Below, in pieces: positions 12,956 through 26,355 of a DNA stretch of 64,000 nucleotides. Every line of letters begins with the position of its first letter. The stretch's first letter is position 1. The position numbers and the translations under genes were made by a program. The notes below the pieces were generated by a model, which did not search any database, was not told the DNA's origin, and was given only the letters and a program-made list of their open reading frames with translations. Source of the stretch: Channa striata (Eukaryota > Chordata > Actinopteri > Anabantiformes > Channidae); contig CM065173.1 of assembly GCA_033026295.1 (NCBI GenBank), positions 10,540,517 through 10,604,516 on the forward strand. The letters are read 5' to 3'.

Positions 12956-15771
12956 GTCAATTTTCAAAAACAAAGATCTGACGTTTGCTTGGAGTTCAGC
13001 TTTACACAAAGGAGTCACGAACAGAAAGAACAGACAGGGAAATGTTTGTGCGCTACAAAGATAATTTGAAAAGTAAGGACCAGAGAATGAACACAGAAAA
13101 GGTTGTTAAAACTGCGTGATAGAATGCATGTGTTCTTTAATGTATTACATGCTTGTGCAGTTCTGATGAACGGATGCACATCAAAGGATTATCACGTGGC
13201 TAATTGTCTAATAACTTGGTAACACAAAGTAAGAACACACACACAACAATTAGGAAATTAGTCGTGAATTAACAATTAAACATATTGTAGCCCTGAGTCG
13301 TATAACTGAAAGAAGATAACATTAAAACATTCATTTCTTCGTGGCTGGATGAGCGCCGCCTGGAATGCACTTTTAAATTCTACCAACGCTGTTGCACCAC
13401 GTCGATCTCCTGCATTACTCGCTTACTGCTATACATTACTACTTATTTCTTTATTAATTTTTTTACTTAGCAGTCCTTTGCCGTATAGTAGACAGCATTT
13501 TACCCACTTTTAGCACATTGTCTCCTGAACACCATGGAATGAGTCTTATGAAGTTTTGACAGCTTCTTCGTCCTTGTTTTGGCTTTTGAGTCCAAACTAA
13601 AAGTCTTTCTTCCCGTTTTATTGCCGTCTTGTTTCTCTTTCCTTTGGCTGGTCAAGTCTTAATAAGAGGATATTAACAAGTTTGATTTAGGAGACAGTTT
13701 ATAAGTTATAGAGAAATGTGGAATCCATGGCAGATCTAAGGTGTGTCAGACAGAGGGTGTCAGACAGAGATGTGTGTGACGCCCTTGATGTGAATCTGAA
13801 ACCTAAAACCACATGTGGCCTGTTGGCTTTACCCACATTCTTTTTTTAGGTGAACTTTTTGGGATATATGTATATAACATATCCTTTAAAAAATAAGTAG
13901 TTTCACACAGAGACATGCTTTTTCCTTCCTTAACGAAGGAGGAAAAATGGGCACGTCTGTGTGCGATGTTGATGCAATGATGCTGCTTCATTAAAGAGGG
14001 AAATAAGCGTGCCTGTGCGGCCCACTTCCTTGATGGGGTTGAGGTGTTACTTCAATGGACATTAGATGACATTTAGAGAAAATCTAGATTTTACTATTCA
14101 AGCTATGTGAAATTGATATTCTTGAAGTGTTCTAATGCATGATGATGCATAAATCTCAAGAGTCTGCTTTTTTTATAGGTTAACAGACTCATATCCGCAA
14201 CTGTAAAATCCAGAGTGATTGCTGAGTCATATATGTGACAAACCAAATGTCTCATAACGTCTAATGGGTATAAAAACACATAAAAACACGATCACCAGAT
14301 GCATTGCTGCTTTTTGTCTTCTTACCCAATGTTAAATATAGGCTTTTATGTTCCTGAACTCACACTATGTAATTTTAACTACCACTCTCTATGTTTGCAG
14401 GAATACAGATCTGCAGAAAGTAGTGGAGTGTTTCCTGTAATGTTCCAGTTACTCAAGTGCAATTATGATTCACCAAAGCACATGGATGAACGCCCGTTCG
14501 CTGGGTGTTAGTGTGAGCCCTGGTTGATGTGAGTGATAGCTGCATGATAATGAGGTGGAGAGGCGATATGGACATGGCATTCTTGTGAGTGACTCTCACC
14601 CATTTAGAGATGCATCTCTGCCCAAGCAGAAGTGCACCGCTTAATTGGTTCATTTCTTCATGGCCAAAAAGCTTTAATTGGGTGACACGCTAAAAGATGG
14701 ATGGATCCGTTGTCCTGGAAAAATAAAGGTGGTATGCGAGGCGCAGGTTTAGTGTGACGTGTGTGTGTTGAAGAAGGTGGAGACTTGAGAAAGGTGATGC
14801 TAATAGGGCCCATTAGATCAACAAGGCATTCTTTGTGTTACTATGGCTCTAGTGCACAAGAAAGTGCCTTTGTAAAGGTACTAGAGACTTAAAATACAAA
14901 AAAAAACGTGCTTGGCAGAAATGGGGAATGTGGGAGCTGTGCATTCAGAAAGACGGAGATTCAGAACAGCGGCCCACACAGACTGCATTGTTGCTTGTGG
15001 TGGATGAGGAGCAAACTATCTAATGGAAATTCTCTTGTGCATACTATTACCCCAAGTCTATCAAGATGCCCATCTCCCACATAGTTCTCCATATTAGCAT
15101 CTACAAGGAAAGTAATGTTTGCAAATGTATGCAAACCATCACCTCCGTGTTCCATTAAGAAGCAGTGCTCCGTTTGGGAGACCTATAACCACAACGTTTC
15201 ATTTGCCGTTGCTGGAAATCACACATGACAGATGTCACTCAATGTGGCCATTTGAACGTGTGGAGCTACAGCTGCTCGTATCTGACAGGGAATTGTAGCA
15301 ATTTTTTGCAGTTATGTGTTTATTTGTTGCAGTTAATTTTGGTTCACTATAATTGAACTGACAAATAACTGTGATGATAGGTATTCAGAACTGCTTCTCT
15401 GGTGAATTGTTTTGGAGATAAAGAAGAAATAATTATGCTTCTCCATTTTCATAAGTGAGGTTATTATCACAGCAGATGTTGAGAAAATGTGTTAAAGCAC
15501 GTGCCACCTAGTACTTTACTGTATGACAGCAGTGGTTCGGAGTTTATCTATTCACACGAGAATGTTCAAATGCCGGATTGATTTGACCAAAATTGGAAGC
15601 TAATTTCAGCAGGATATTTGCAAATTTATAATGACTGAACTTAAAAGATCTTTGTCTTTACTGATTTGCAAAACTGAAGTGAAGATTGTGTTTATGGCGC
15701 GATGAGACGGTGAGTAGCGTTCTCACTTTAACGTAAGACGGTCCTCTTTCAAACAAGCTGTCATGCTCTTC
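12956..15771. other. Noncoding stretch, nothing recognised
   Basis: Mostly unique-looking DNA. A two-copy duplication of GTGTCAGACAGAG lies at 13743-13769. No exon or RNA gene is supported. Confidence 0.5.
13743..13769. repeat. Short tandem duplication
   Basis: The 13-base unit GTGTCAGACAGAG occurs twice, separated by one base. Confidence 0.85.
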
Positions 15772-15944
15772 TATTTCTGTGTGGAGTTTTGCACGTTCTC
15801 TGCTTGTGCATACGTGGGTTTCCTCCAGATACTCCGGTGTCCTCCCACAATCCAAAGATATGCAGTTTGGTTAATTGCTGACTCTAAATTGCATGTAGGT
15901 GTGAACAGTTGTCAGTCTCTTTGGCACTGCATGCTGAATTGGCC
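15772..15944 (+). repeat. Old dispersed vertebrate repeat fragment
   Basis: The series GTGTGGAGTTTTGCACGTTC, GTGGGTTTCCTCCAGATACT, CCTCCCACAATCCAAAGATA and TTGCTGACTCTAAATTGC follows a very widespread fish repeat in the same order and spacing. The open frame at 15763-15972 is simply a translation of this repeat. The copy is truncated at both ends. Its parent class is not asserted. Confidence 0.75.
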
Positions 15945-16468
15945 CAAATCTAATCTTATTGCCCCCAAGTGAGTCATACCAGGTTTCTTTTTTTCCTTTG
16001 GTAGAACTCTGAACAAACTAAACTAAAGTTAATATCTTCGCGTCGGATCTCTGCTGGTTTTATATGTGGTTTTACAGTAATTTGGACTGTGCATAAACCC
16101 GATCATCTCATTATGTTTCATGCCCATGGTTCAGCCTACCTGTTTAGGGAAAGCAAAGGAGCAGTCAGGTGTGCCCCATTTAGCCAAAAAAAGTGTTGTT
16201 TTTTTATGATTTTAGGCCTGAAAATAAATCTGTATTTTCTAAGTTCTGTTAATACAGAACCTAGACTTGAGTGGTGTGCCTCAGACACCTTTTTTTAGTG
16301 CACATTTGCATTTGGTTTGTAAAGAAATTACACACTCTGTCGCCTTTTATGACTCTCAAAACAAGGCTCGCTGCACAGGTTTCACCCAGAGTCATTGTGC
16401 GAGGCTTTGCACTCATGCCACTGCTTAAGCTCACTTTATCGAGATTTTCCACAATATGTGTGCAGAAC

Positions 16469-16493
16469 GAATCCCCTCCGAGAATCCCCTCCG
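16469..16493. repeat. Short tandem duplication
   Basis: GAATCCCCTCCG occurs twice with one base between the copies. Confidence 0.85.
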
Positions 16494-16557
16494 TGGTTAG
16501 AACCACCGGTGCATTGTTATATGTGTTGTTTTTGTGCCTCCTGTGCACCCGGTTATG

Positions 16558-16577
16558 TTTTTTTTTTTTTTTTTTTT
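16558..16577. repeat. Poly(T) tract
   Basis: Twenty consecutive T residues. No flanking element was recognised. Confidence 0.95.
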
Positions 16578-18069
16578 GCCTGTGGATGAAATCTCTGTGA
16601 TAGATGTTTTTAAATTAACACAGTCAGCTTCTTGTCATTTTGTATTTGTTAATGTTGTCCCTCGGGGCTTCCTGTACCGAGCCCCTCTGGGAAAATGCTC
16701 CTAAGTACAGAACAAGGTGGACTTTATTCACCTTGCCTACACCGTAGAAAAGAGGGTTCCATTTGGTATGCAGATGACTGAAACATAAAGCCCCTCTGTT
16801 TACTGGGTCGATGTAGACCATGACTTGTCGGGGGCTCCTGATATATAGAATTTCCCTTCATGGCCTAAGGCTGCACGCTTTGTCTGAACAATTAGCTTTA
16901 GTACATGAAGAAGAAATACTTTTAGTTGTGAGTAGTGTAATACAACTGAAGAGCTCAGATGGATCACCAACAATCCTGAAGACACAGGCCCAGGAGACAG
17001 AGAGGTCAAGGAGTTCATGGGCAGAGTCTCTGAACTTATTGTCCCTATTTCTTTTATGAAAACCTCAGTTAAAAAAATACAAACGACGACGTTGCAAACC
17101 AACCACAGAAATTATCCTAAACTAACAAAACTAAAAACAACAACCTGAAAGTCCTGAACTGATTCAAAATGACTAATAACAAACATGAAACATCCATTGA
17201 ATAACAACCAAAAAAAAAACTTAAAAAAATTAGAAATAATCACAGACAATAGTCACAAGAGAGCAACATTGTGTTGTATTTTTGCCCAAATGATGAATAA
17301 AAAGCTTGTCACTTTTTGTCTTTATCAAGCCTTTAGGGTAATAGCTGTCTCATGAACTCGCCACCATTTTCACCAGGTTCTGTCAAACATTTTTCCTCTG
17401 GGGTTTTGTCCTGGTCATCTTTATTTTTTCTGCTACTCGAAAGGTCACAGTCAAATCTAACTTTATTCACAACTTCCGTACAAGGTTTAACATCGTATGA
17501 ATGAAAAGCCCATAATGAAAAACATAAACCGTGTAAGAAAGGTAAGACTAATCCATAAGTCAAAACATATATATAATAAAGCAAAAAATAATGAATGAAT
17601 CCAGTAAAATAAACACAGTGGATGTAGTGACAAACTAGACAGTGACAATAAATGTGAATGCATGTTTGTTGTATGTCATTTGCATTCATAAAATGCTCTT
17701 GATGACAGCATTAACATGTTGCAGTGTGTAATTACAGTACATGATACAGAGCGAATCAAACAGACACCTGCTCTGCTCAGCTTGGCAGAAAAAAAACGCC
17801 CAGGTGCTCTTTGTGTCTCCCTCACACTCCGTCTCTCTCCTCCCTTTCTGTTCGACTGTGTGTGCGTTTGCATTTGCGTGCATCTCTGAGTGAGTGTATA
17901 CGCGTAGGAAACGGCGTGTGTGTGCAGTTCTGTGCTCAGCCCATCCCAGTGGTGTCTCGCACCGGTTTTGCCTACGAGCTAGCGACCTATTTTTCTCGGC
18001 ATTGAACGAAGCAGACATTTGAACAAAGAGCGAGGCAGAAAGAGATGGAGAAGGAGGGGGAGCAGATCA

Positions 18070-18240
18070 GTTCCTCTGCTTTTATTCAGGGCTGTGGATT
18101 AATTACCCTGTACCTAAACCTGATCCCGTGCTGTGAGCGAGACACTTTGGCATCAGCCTAATCAATAATGCATTTTTCTGTCTCTCCTTTTAATTTGCAC
18201 GCAGGCCCCACATGCTGGCATCACCATCTCCCTAGAAAAG
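18070..18240. promoter_or_regulatory. Candidate conserved noncoding regulatory block
   Basis: A stretch of mixed composition carries a TTAATTA site (18099-18105) and a TAATCAATAATGCAT run (18159-18173), typical of homeodomain, PBX/HOX or POU binding. It ends in a pyrimidine-rich part and GCACGCAG. Its texture resembles vertebrate developmental enhancers, but conservation cannot be judged from one sequence. An alternative reading as a splice acceptor is discussed among the rejected items. Confidence 0.25.
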
Positions 18241-21200
18241 TGCAGGAGACACCTGATACCCAAAGTGCAACACTCCACCCCCACCCCTATGCCATGCTCA
18301 CTGACACCCCCTCCCCTCTCTGTTGCTCACTGACAAATTGATTCTCTCTTAATGTGCTGTATGGAAAAAAAAAAAAAATCTCCTCAATCCTCGGGAGCAG
18401 CGTAATAAGATACGTGGCATGTTGGATTAGCTCATGGGTTTGTACAAATTTGTTCCTGTTTTGGTTTAAACTGTGACACTCTCAATTTCCAGGAACGATT
18501 ATTTAGCAATTTAGGGAAAAACTTGGGAGTAAAATGGTGGCAGCAAGTCCTGAGAGCGCCGCGGTAGTTAGTGTGGGGCTACTTCACAGCTGTCGAACAA
18601 GAGTAGCTGTTAATAGCGAGGTCGGACTAATGGGGGAGACAGGTAGGTCATCTGATCTTGTGTGATTTATCTGTGTTTGTGTGCGTTTGGTGCTGCATTG
18701 AAAGGGGAGCTGCATGTCAGGACCTTCGACTCCTGCTTTGTAAACCTTGTGGTTTTCCTGAGTACCTTCATTGAGTAGCCACTCTCTAATGTTGACCAGC
18801 AGCCTCCAGACTGATGTGGAGAGCAGGATCCTCAATTGCAGTATGTCTGGGTTTGTTTCTTGTTGAAATCTATGAGTACAGTAGTTTTTAACACTTTTAA
18901 TTTAATAGTGTACAACAGGTGTGGGATGCAATATGCACTGGTGAATAAAGCTGTAAGCTATAACTTTTCATTTATTATTATTATTATTAATTATATTACC
19001 ATTATTATTATTATTATTTGTTTGCTTGCTTTAAATCTTGTAGAAGATAACCTGAGTAAATATTGAAAGTTATTTTATATTCACTACATATAACCAAATG
19101 TAACCAAATGGTTGCCACCAAACCACGATCTTATCTGAACTACACTTGGCATATGGTGAAGGTGTCCGGTGGCATTTGGCTGTAAACGAGCTAAATTTTT
19201 GATTAGGTTTAGTATTTCTGAGAAGCGTAAAGCCGATAACAATAGGATGTGACCGGTGCAGTTCCTGTGCTTGTGTGACCTTGTGTGTCCTTCTGCACAT
19301 ACGTGATACAAAGAAAGTGACAAACCATTTGTCAAGACATCTGCATCTGTAGCTCCACTAGTAACCGGAAGAACTTATTCCAGAGAAGGTTCATCTTATT
19401 TGCTTATTATGTCATATTATAAATCACTCAAATGTAGCCTTGAATGGATGGATACCACAGGCAGGTGGGACAAATACAGTTGTTCTGAAAAGAGCTTTTC
19501 AGGACAGAGAATTAGGTAAATATATAGATGCTATAAAAATGTTAAAGTCACATATCACAACCGCATTTTAACATATTCCATTATCTTTTTTTTTAACCTG
19601 GTCAACAATTGCTTGACACTTCATGCAATAGAGTCACAGCGGAATACATGTTGTTGAACGCAGTGTGGTAATGGATTCTGTGTGGCTGCATGCATGTAGA
19701 ATCTCATGGGAAATCAGTGAAAATTAGGTGAGATGTGTCTAGCATGAATTGTTAGAATCTTTCTCCCGATTTTAAATAACATTTCTGTTGTCAGCGCACT
19801 GTCCTGTAATTGGTAGGCTTGCAGAATTAACAAGCGGCGTATTAATATACAAACCGTGAGGGGGGCATGAACTGTGTGGAAATCAATATGCCCACAATTG
19901 TTGACCCTTGTGTGACAGTAAGCATGCATAGTAATTGTGCTAGACTACGCTGGAATCGTGCACACAGGCCATAGCACACGATTAGGTGAACTGCGTGTTT
20001 GCACGGGATGTGGTCCTTGTACTCTTTGTTCCGTGCTCGGTCTCTAACGTGTAGTACGACTGCACTGCTGCCACGAAGACACACTGCTGATCCGCACATT
20101 TATTGCACTTAAGTAATTCTGATTTGTCAGCACTCACATGTACCTTTGTGGAGATCCAGACTGACATCATTAGTGCACTTAGTGCTTAGGAGAATGCTGA
20201 GCCAATTAACCAGCTGCCTGACTTCTGGCAATGCAGTGAACAAATAAACTCTTCTTTCCACTACTTTGCTTCTGTGTACTTCAGCATCTTGTCTCAGTTA
20301 AGTGCAATGGAATATGATTTTAATCTTTCATGTGTCACCCTTGTGTTGTCAGACAGAAGCTTAGAATTAATTGCATATTAAATCAACATTAACCTTATGA
20401 CACCATTTGCCGCAGAATAATGCCACTGTGGCAGAGGAGGGAAATTAAATGGGAGCGTTTTTCACCTCCACGTTGTCTTTACTGTAAAGACAGGACATTA
20501 GTGTAAAGACTGAATTAGAGATTGCGGATATTCCTCACTCGGCAGACTGGCCAGCGTTCGTGTGTGACGCATGTTAATGTGCATGGGCCCGTGTTCTCGT
20601 GCTTCCTTGTGTGGCTTGTTATCTGTTACATGGATTTGTTGTCATGTTTGAAAGCCATTATGGCCAACTTTTTTGACACAGGCTATGGACCTTTCTGCAC
20701 ATTTCAAATTACTTGTCAGCAATTTGAGGACATCTCTGTATTAGGCACTCGGCTGTAACACTGTGCTTCACTTTTGCTCATAATAATAACATCACAGTCA
20801 ACATATGCAATACAGCTCAAATGAATGCAATGTGATACTGTGCATGTGCTCTGAGGATCAGTTGACCTTCCCGCTGTGTGTTTTGAACTAAGCAAGATTA
20901 GGAAGTTTAATATAGGATTTTTCATTTGCATTTTCACCCACCAGTGTTTGTGGAGTCACACTAGAGTTGTATTGATTTGCTTGCAAAATAAAATAAGTAA
21001 ATGGCAGACAGGTGCATTAAAATCGCTTTATTTCATCCGTGCATTCATGGGTTTGAATGAGTGTGTTGGCTGTCGGGTTCATGCACAAGCCCTAGTAGCC
21101 TTTTGTTGTGAATTAAAAATAAACGGAGGAAAACACAACCAAAGGAAACGCCTACACGCTTTTCTATTTCTCTCATAATTTGTCTCTTATCTAATATGTT

Positions 21201-23015
21201 GGTTTTGTTTAATCTAATGGCTATGAATGGATCACAAAACACACAAAAACAATTCATTTTTAAGCACAGAAGAATGTTCAAATCGAATTTGATATTGGTA
21301 TGTTATGGATTTGGCTATTTGATATTGTCAAAACCTCCTGCCGCATCCTCAGTGTTGTTTTGTATTGTAGTGCATTGGCTCGTAGGACTTTGGCGCCATT
21401 GAGGTGGATTATGTGAGAGAATGTGATGATCCTGACATGGTGGGCTTTAGATCTGCACATTTTACCATTTGGAGTATAACAGTAAAAATAAGTTTAAGAT
21501 TTTACCATTCAGAGGCTCTAAACAGACGCACATTATGAGGAAGAAGAAACGGATAAATCTAAGTCTGTGCACGAGCACGGCTTAAGCAGAACTGGAAAAA
21601 TACACATGAATTCTACTTTTTTGGAATGACAAGAGGCTGATTATACTGGTTTGTCTTTTTTCCCTATTTGTGAGCTCATAACCTTCACTCGGTCTGACTG
21701 AACATCTTTGTAAATACGAGCCGTCCGCATGAAGTATCTCCAGTGCTCTCAGAGTTTTTAGTTCACGTTAGAAAAGGGTTGATTTGCTGCTAGTTCTGTC
21801 CACTGCGTAGAAAGACACGTAAGTAAAATTTAGAGCAGGCTAATAAAACCAGTGAGGTAGTTTTGGGCTTGGATTGTAATCTACAGCCATGAGATAACTG
21901 TGTTGAGCAGACGTGAGTGTTTCCTGCCAACGCCCAACTCTAGATATTTGTCTCCATTACAGAGAAAACAAGCCGTAAAATCCAGACGGCAGCGTAGTTT
22001 ATAAAACATACCACATTCCTGGTAAATCATATTTATGTGTGAGGCAGTGTGTTGCATTCTCGGAGACAAACCTAGCATGTACTTACTGTTTTGTGACACA
22101 AAAATCCATTTCAGTCAGATGTCGGCACATAAAGCCGGGGACCAGGGTAGCTCAGGGAGACAGTAACGTACCCGTGTAACTCAATCCTTTAGCAAACTGC
22201 TGAACGGAGAGATGTTTCTTCTTTGGTTTGCACCATCCTCTCATTCCCCCTTTGTGACCTTTTTAGTACTCGCCCACTTAGGGACTCGGCTGATCCCAGA
22301 ACAGTCATTTAAGCAAGAGGAGAGCAGCAAAGAGATAACAGTGTAATGTTTTGCTTTCATTTATGGTCATATCACAGGAGTGGTACAGTAAAGCTTTTTG
22401 CTGTCTGAGTTGAACGATATTTTATTGCGTTATTTCCTTTTAAGCACGATAATGGAAGCACTGGACTGCCCAGTGCGTCAACTGACAGCGTGTTATCTTT
22501 TGGGCTTTGGCTTTAGTATTTAACCCGGAAACTGCAGCATTAAACATCTGTCCTTGACTGTTTTTACATGTTCACTCAGATCTCGTCAACTTTCAGCATT
22601 GCCTCAAGCTCTGCAGCAAATAATTTGAAAGATCAACACATGATTTAACAAACTAGCTTATAAATGTTGTAGTCCCAGGAAGTCACTAAGGAAATAAATA
22701 AGTTATAATAAAAATACCTCCAGCTTTAGTTGATGAATTGCATGCATGCAGAATTGAGGGAGTGCAGTTCGTATTCTGCTGAAATGCAAAGGCAACAATC
22801 ACACGCAATGAGTGGCACAACGTCTTCCCTTCCCCCTGGGCACGATTTCTTCCGACATAATCTATGACCTACTCCATGCGTAACAGTCAAGACTCTGATA
22901 TCTCCCGAGTTCCTAAATGGATTGTTTGATTCTTCACATTGAGGCTGAATATTCCTCATATTGACAGATACAGAAAGCAGACATGTTTTTTTTTTAAATC
23001 CACACAGGTTCAGCC
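18241..23015. other. Noncoding stretch, mostly unique DNA
   Basis: It contains a 13-A run near 18365-18377 and the ATT-rich microsatellite at 18971-19018. No exon, RNA gene or clear transposon remnant is recognised. Confidence 0.5.
18971..19018. repeat. Interrupted (TTA)n microsatellite
   Basis: Two TTA/ATT runs are separated by a short interruption around 18989-19000. Confidence 0.9.
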
Positions 23016-23765
23016 TGTCACAGTCAACATCAACCCTTCGATTATGGGCTTATGTGTCAGAAGTTAGGTGTTTTATTTCTTGTATGGGTTTTGTTTTCTT
23101 GTGTGCCTTTTTGTGTTTCATCCTTGTGCTCTGTGTGTGCCTGTAGTTCCCCTCCTGGCCTGCTGAGGTTCTCCTATGGTTCCTTCAGTCTCCACAGCCC
23201 ATCTTGTTTTCACCTCCTCTGTTTGACCTCAGCCATCACACCTGAAAATCATCATCATCTACTCACCTTTAAAGCACCCTTGTTTGTTTTCTTCCTTGCT
23301 AGTGTGTCTCCCTGCATTCCTAACCTGTCTCCCGTTTTGTCCATTCCTCACCACCAGCCTTCGATTCTTGCATTAATTTGCTTAGTAACTTTGAAAAAAC
23401 TTAGTGTTTGGTTTTGTTAGTTCCTCTCGTTAGTATTTTCTGACTTGTTAGCAGATTGGTAAAAGCGTTTAGTTGTTTTGTCTTAACTGGTCCTGTTGTG
23501 TGCAGTGATTTTTTTGTTCTCTTGTTTTGTTTGATGGGTTTTCTTTACCTTTTTTTGTTAAAGAGCGTTTTATGTTTAGACTTTTCTTATCCTCCTAGAT
23601 TTTGCGAGCGATTTGTTTTTTCTGGTTTATTTTCTTATTTATCATCCTGTCTTTGCAGGAGCGCCTTCTTTTGTATATGTTATTTTGTTACGGTTTTGTT
23701 TCATTGTAATAAATTCTTGTTTGCCCTCATTCCTGGTCTCGTTGTGACTTCAGCATTTGGATCCC
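23016..23765 (+). mobile_element. Pyrimidine-rich retroelement-like remnant
   Basis: A strongly T+C-biased block begins with TGTCACAGTC and contains GTAGTTCCCCTCCTGGCCTG, CATCACACCTG and an AATAAA signal at 23708-23713. It closes with GTTGTGACTTCAGCATTTGG and ATCCC. Teleost retroelement LTRs or 3' ends often show this order: a TGTCA start, a CCCCTCC part, a CACACCTG part, AATAAA, and a GCATTTGGGTCC-type end. The 122- and 150-codon open frames here are low-complexity, rich in F, L, C and S, as expected from a T-rich strand. Assignment to an LTR or another class is not certain. Confidence 0.45.
23708..23713 (+). other. AATAAA polyadenylation-like signal in the retroelement-like block
   Basis: A canonical hexamer lies near the end of the pyrimidine-rich block. 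Because it sits within a proposed repeat, it is taken as a relic of that element and not as the end of a host gene. Confidence 0.4.
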
Positions 23766-24557
23766 AGTTAGTCGGTTTCTTACATTATGTGTGTAACTCA
23801 CACATAAATAGACTGACAGATACACAGACGAGGTGTAATTGTGTGGTTAGTAACAGTCAGGCATTTTTGTACATTTTCGGTCGATCTCTGCAGGGACTTT
23901 GTGTGTGACTGAGTTCAAAGGAGGCTGTGGAATGAGTGACAAATTGTGTTTTCTTTCTTTATAATTTGCATTGTCTTTCATTTCAGTTTTTGTTTTGTTT
24001 TTTTTTTGGATTACTTCTCCCCCTAAAGCCCTTGTCCTCTTTCTCGCCAAGAACACTGTGTTTTTCTGTGGTCAGGTATTTCATCAAGTCATCGTGGGCA
24101 CTTTGATGGAGAGATGACTGACACGGAGTGCAAGGTGTTTTTTTTGAGATCCGATGTGGCATGACATCGTCTGGCACTGATACAAAACTGCCCCAGCAAC
24201 TGTGTTATCTGTTGAAATACAAAAACAAATCTGTCATATCTCTTGTATTTAGACACACTCCAATTAAAGTTTTATAAAACTTGCATCTTTGAGCGTGATG
24301 GAATGTGAGCATAAAATGAGACAGCCACACATACTGTACAAACCCAATGAGGCATTTATATTTGAATAAGCAAACAAGCTGTATCTGCATCAGGCCTTTC
24401 CTTTCATACAGGTTAATGCAATTCCACAACAAATCCCAGTAAAATCCACAAAAAACGTACCTCAGTAGTTTTGTTTTTAAAGTTGTCTGTACTTTCAGCC
24501 GTAGTGTGTTTTTGAAAACGTCAGAGGATAAAATTCTAACCCACATTATTGACAGAA
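23766..24557. other. Noncoding stretch, nothing recognised
   Basis: Mixed-composition DNA. The 113-codon reverse frame at 24205-24546 has no recognisable domain or splice-bounded structure. Confidence 0.5.
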
Positions 24558-24672
24558 TGTTCTTTTACTCCCTGATATATCCCAGCAACCTTCAGGTGCC
24601 ACTGAAACAAGATAATCAATCTTATTCAATTGACCTGTCTGTGCTCATGATGTGGTGACTGATTGGCATATA
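24558..24672. mobile_element. Tc1-related transposon end fragment
   Basis: The series ATGTTCTTTTACTCCCTGAT, TATCCCAGCAACCTTCAGGT, GATAATCAATCTTATTCAAT, TGACCTGTCTGTGCTCATGA and GACTGATTGGC follows, segment by segment, the terminal part of a teleost Tc1-related repeat whose usual end reads like GTGGTCATAATGTTATG. Only about 115 bases remain, so there is no coding potential. It belongs to the same broad group as the palindromic remnant at 4853-5075. Confidence 0.65.
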
Positions 24673-26316
24673 TACTGTGTGTGTGTAAAGTCGAGAAAAT
24701 AATAATTAATTTAAAATCATATCCATATGTTGCTACTCTTTTTACTGTATCTCTACATTACTCTTTTGAATCTGACTTTTTTCTGTTTACAGTGTGCTCT
24801 CTGTTAGTTCTTTTAGAATCTACAACCAACATCGGGGTCATAACATAGCAAATGGCAGTTTGATGGGAAAAGTGAGCTGAGGTTTTGATGTGTTGAATCA
24901 AGCACAGAAGGTCAGCAGATGAGCACAACAGCTTCTGCCGCCGCTCTATTTACTGAATCGTCAAAACAAGGAGTTTGTGGAATCAAGGGAGCGGGTGGTA
25001 GATCCTTTGCAGGTTCAGTGTCCATGGCGAAGATGCTGCGAGGAACCCTGTACATAAAATATGCTCTGCTTTGATCCTCTAGATAATTTTGTAATTGCTT
25101 CATCTTAATAATAAAAGCTTATTAGCATGAGGGACAGGAGTAAGTCAAAGATTACATACGTACTCATCTTTCTTTGCTAAACTCTGTCCATGTGTCATCA
25201 ATAATTGGTTTTGATTGTTTGATGCATGTATATGCAGCTTTACATCCTTTCAGTATGTAAAACTTGGGAAACTGTGGCGTGGTGTTAAGCAACATATTGC
25301 ACATGCTTAGACTCGCTGCATGTCTAGGTTGTGGATAAGTGAGGAGACCATTAAACGCTGGGCGCCGGAGTTGTTGCTGTAGCTAGATGCTGCATTATCA
25401 TTTGCAGTTTGTGAGTGCAGCTTCAAACTGATGAACACTGAAGAATCCACTCGTGTTTAGTGATGCCTTTGTTATTAACTGGGAAAGTGCAAGTTAAAGT
25501 GCGGCATGTGAAGAGAAAAAAAATGAAAAAATGAGGTGCAATAAAAAAACAAGCATTGTTGTACAATTATATAATTATTTTATGCAAATTCCCTTTGAAT
25601 ACTAAGCACGAGAAACAGCATGCTGGTTGGCAGAAAGGGAGTTTTTCCCTCCACCACATACAATTTCAGAAACACTTAAGTGATTCTCAATCCCAGCATG
25701 CCTTAGCCTGCCACTGCCATGACAGATGCTCCAAAATTGAATATAGATTTCAGTGAGCAAGGCAGGCGTGCCTGATGAATCTCAATTTGCTGCCGTCCAT
25801 ATTTCATAGTCACTTCTATGGGTGGCTCGAGCGGAGGTAGTGAAAGCACCGTGGCTGCACCTGCGCCAGACTGTCAGTTGGCTAGTGTCGAATGGCAATC
25901 AGTTTTTCATAAAAGTTCACGCTAATTTCAACCACACACCATTTTACCCGCAAAATACAGTGAGTCGTTGAGAAAGCATTCTTCATCTCACCGCTACACT
26001 GATCTTAAGAGAAAACGAAGCTCGCATCAAGACAAGTTCTCGGCGGTGGAATACTGTAGAAGTGGTGTACAGTAGCTTCAGGGCGGAATGAATGCGGAGA
26101 GCTTCCCCAGAGGGGTGGAGGTGCCGTGGCTGCTGTGTACCTGCAGGTCTATTTATAGCCCGGGTTGAAGTAGCTCTAAAATGATACTGGGTCCTATTTT
26201 GCAACAAAGTGGATTTCTGCCTTTGAAACTGACAACTGTTCGATCACTTGTCTGTTTTAGAACTGCCACTGCACTGACTCAGGTTTAAATTAACACAGCA
26301 GGCTTTTGCATATATA

Positions 26317-26318
<2 letters not shown>

Positions 26319-26354
<36 letters not shown>
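26319..26354. repeat. (TG)n microsatellite
   Basis: About 18 TG units follow a short TATATAT run. The run explains the valine-cysteine start of the overlapping open frame. Confidence 0.95.

Positions 26355-26355
<1 letters not shown>

Larger units (their letters stand above)
15945..18069. other. Noncoding stretch with a long T tract
   Basis: It contains a 20-T run at 16558-16577 and a two-copy GAATCCCCTCCG duplication at 16469-16493. An A-rich part with many short AAC/AAA runs lies at about 17060-17250. The 118-codon reverse frame at 17333-17689 is aromatic-rich at its start and has no recognisable domain. Confidence 0.45.

Noticed and set aside
15763..15972. 69-codon plus-strand open frame
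   Set aside because: It is a translation of the dispersed repeat at 15772-15944.
18205..18333. Possible terminal exon: pyrimidine tract plus GCACGCAG acceptor followed by 42 open codons
   Set aside because: The acceptor context is good, but the translation turns into a proline- and threonine-rich low-complexity tail, has no recognisable domain, and no donor, upstream exon or polyadenylation signal is evident nearby.
23052..23908. Open frames of 122 and 150 codons, the latter the longest in the window
   Set aside because: Residues are dominated by F, L, C, S and V as expected from a T-rich strand, and the frames lie mainly within a retroelement-like block with no recognisable domain.
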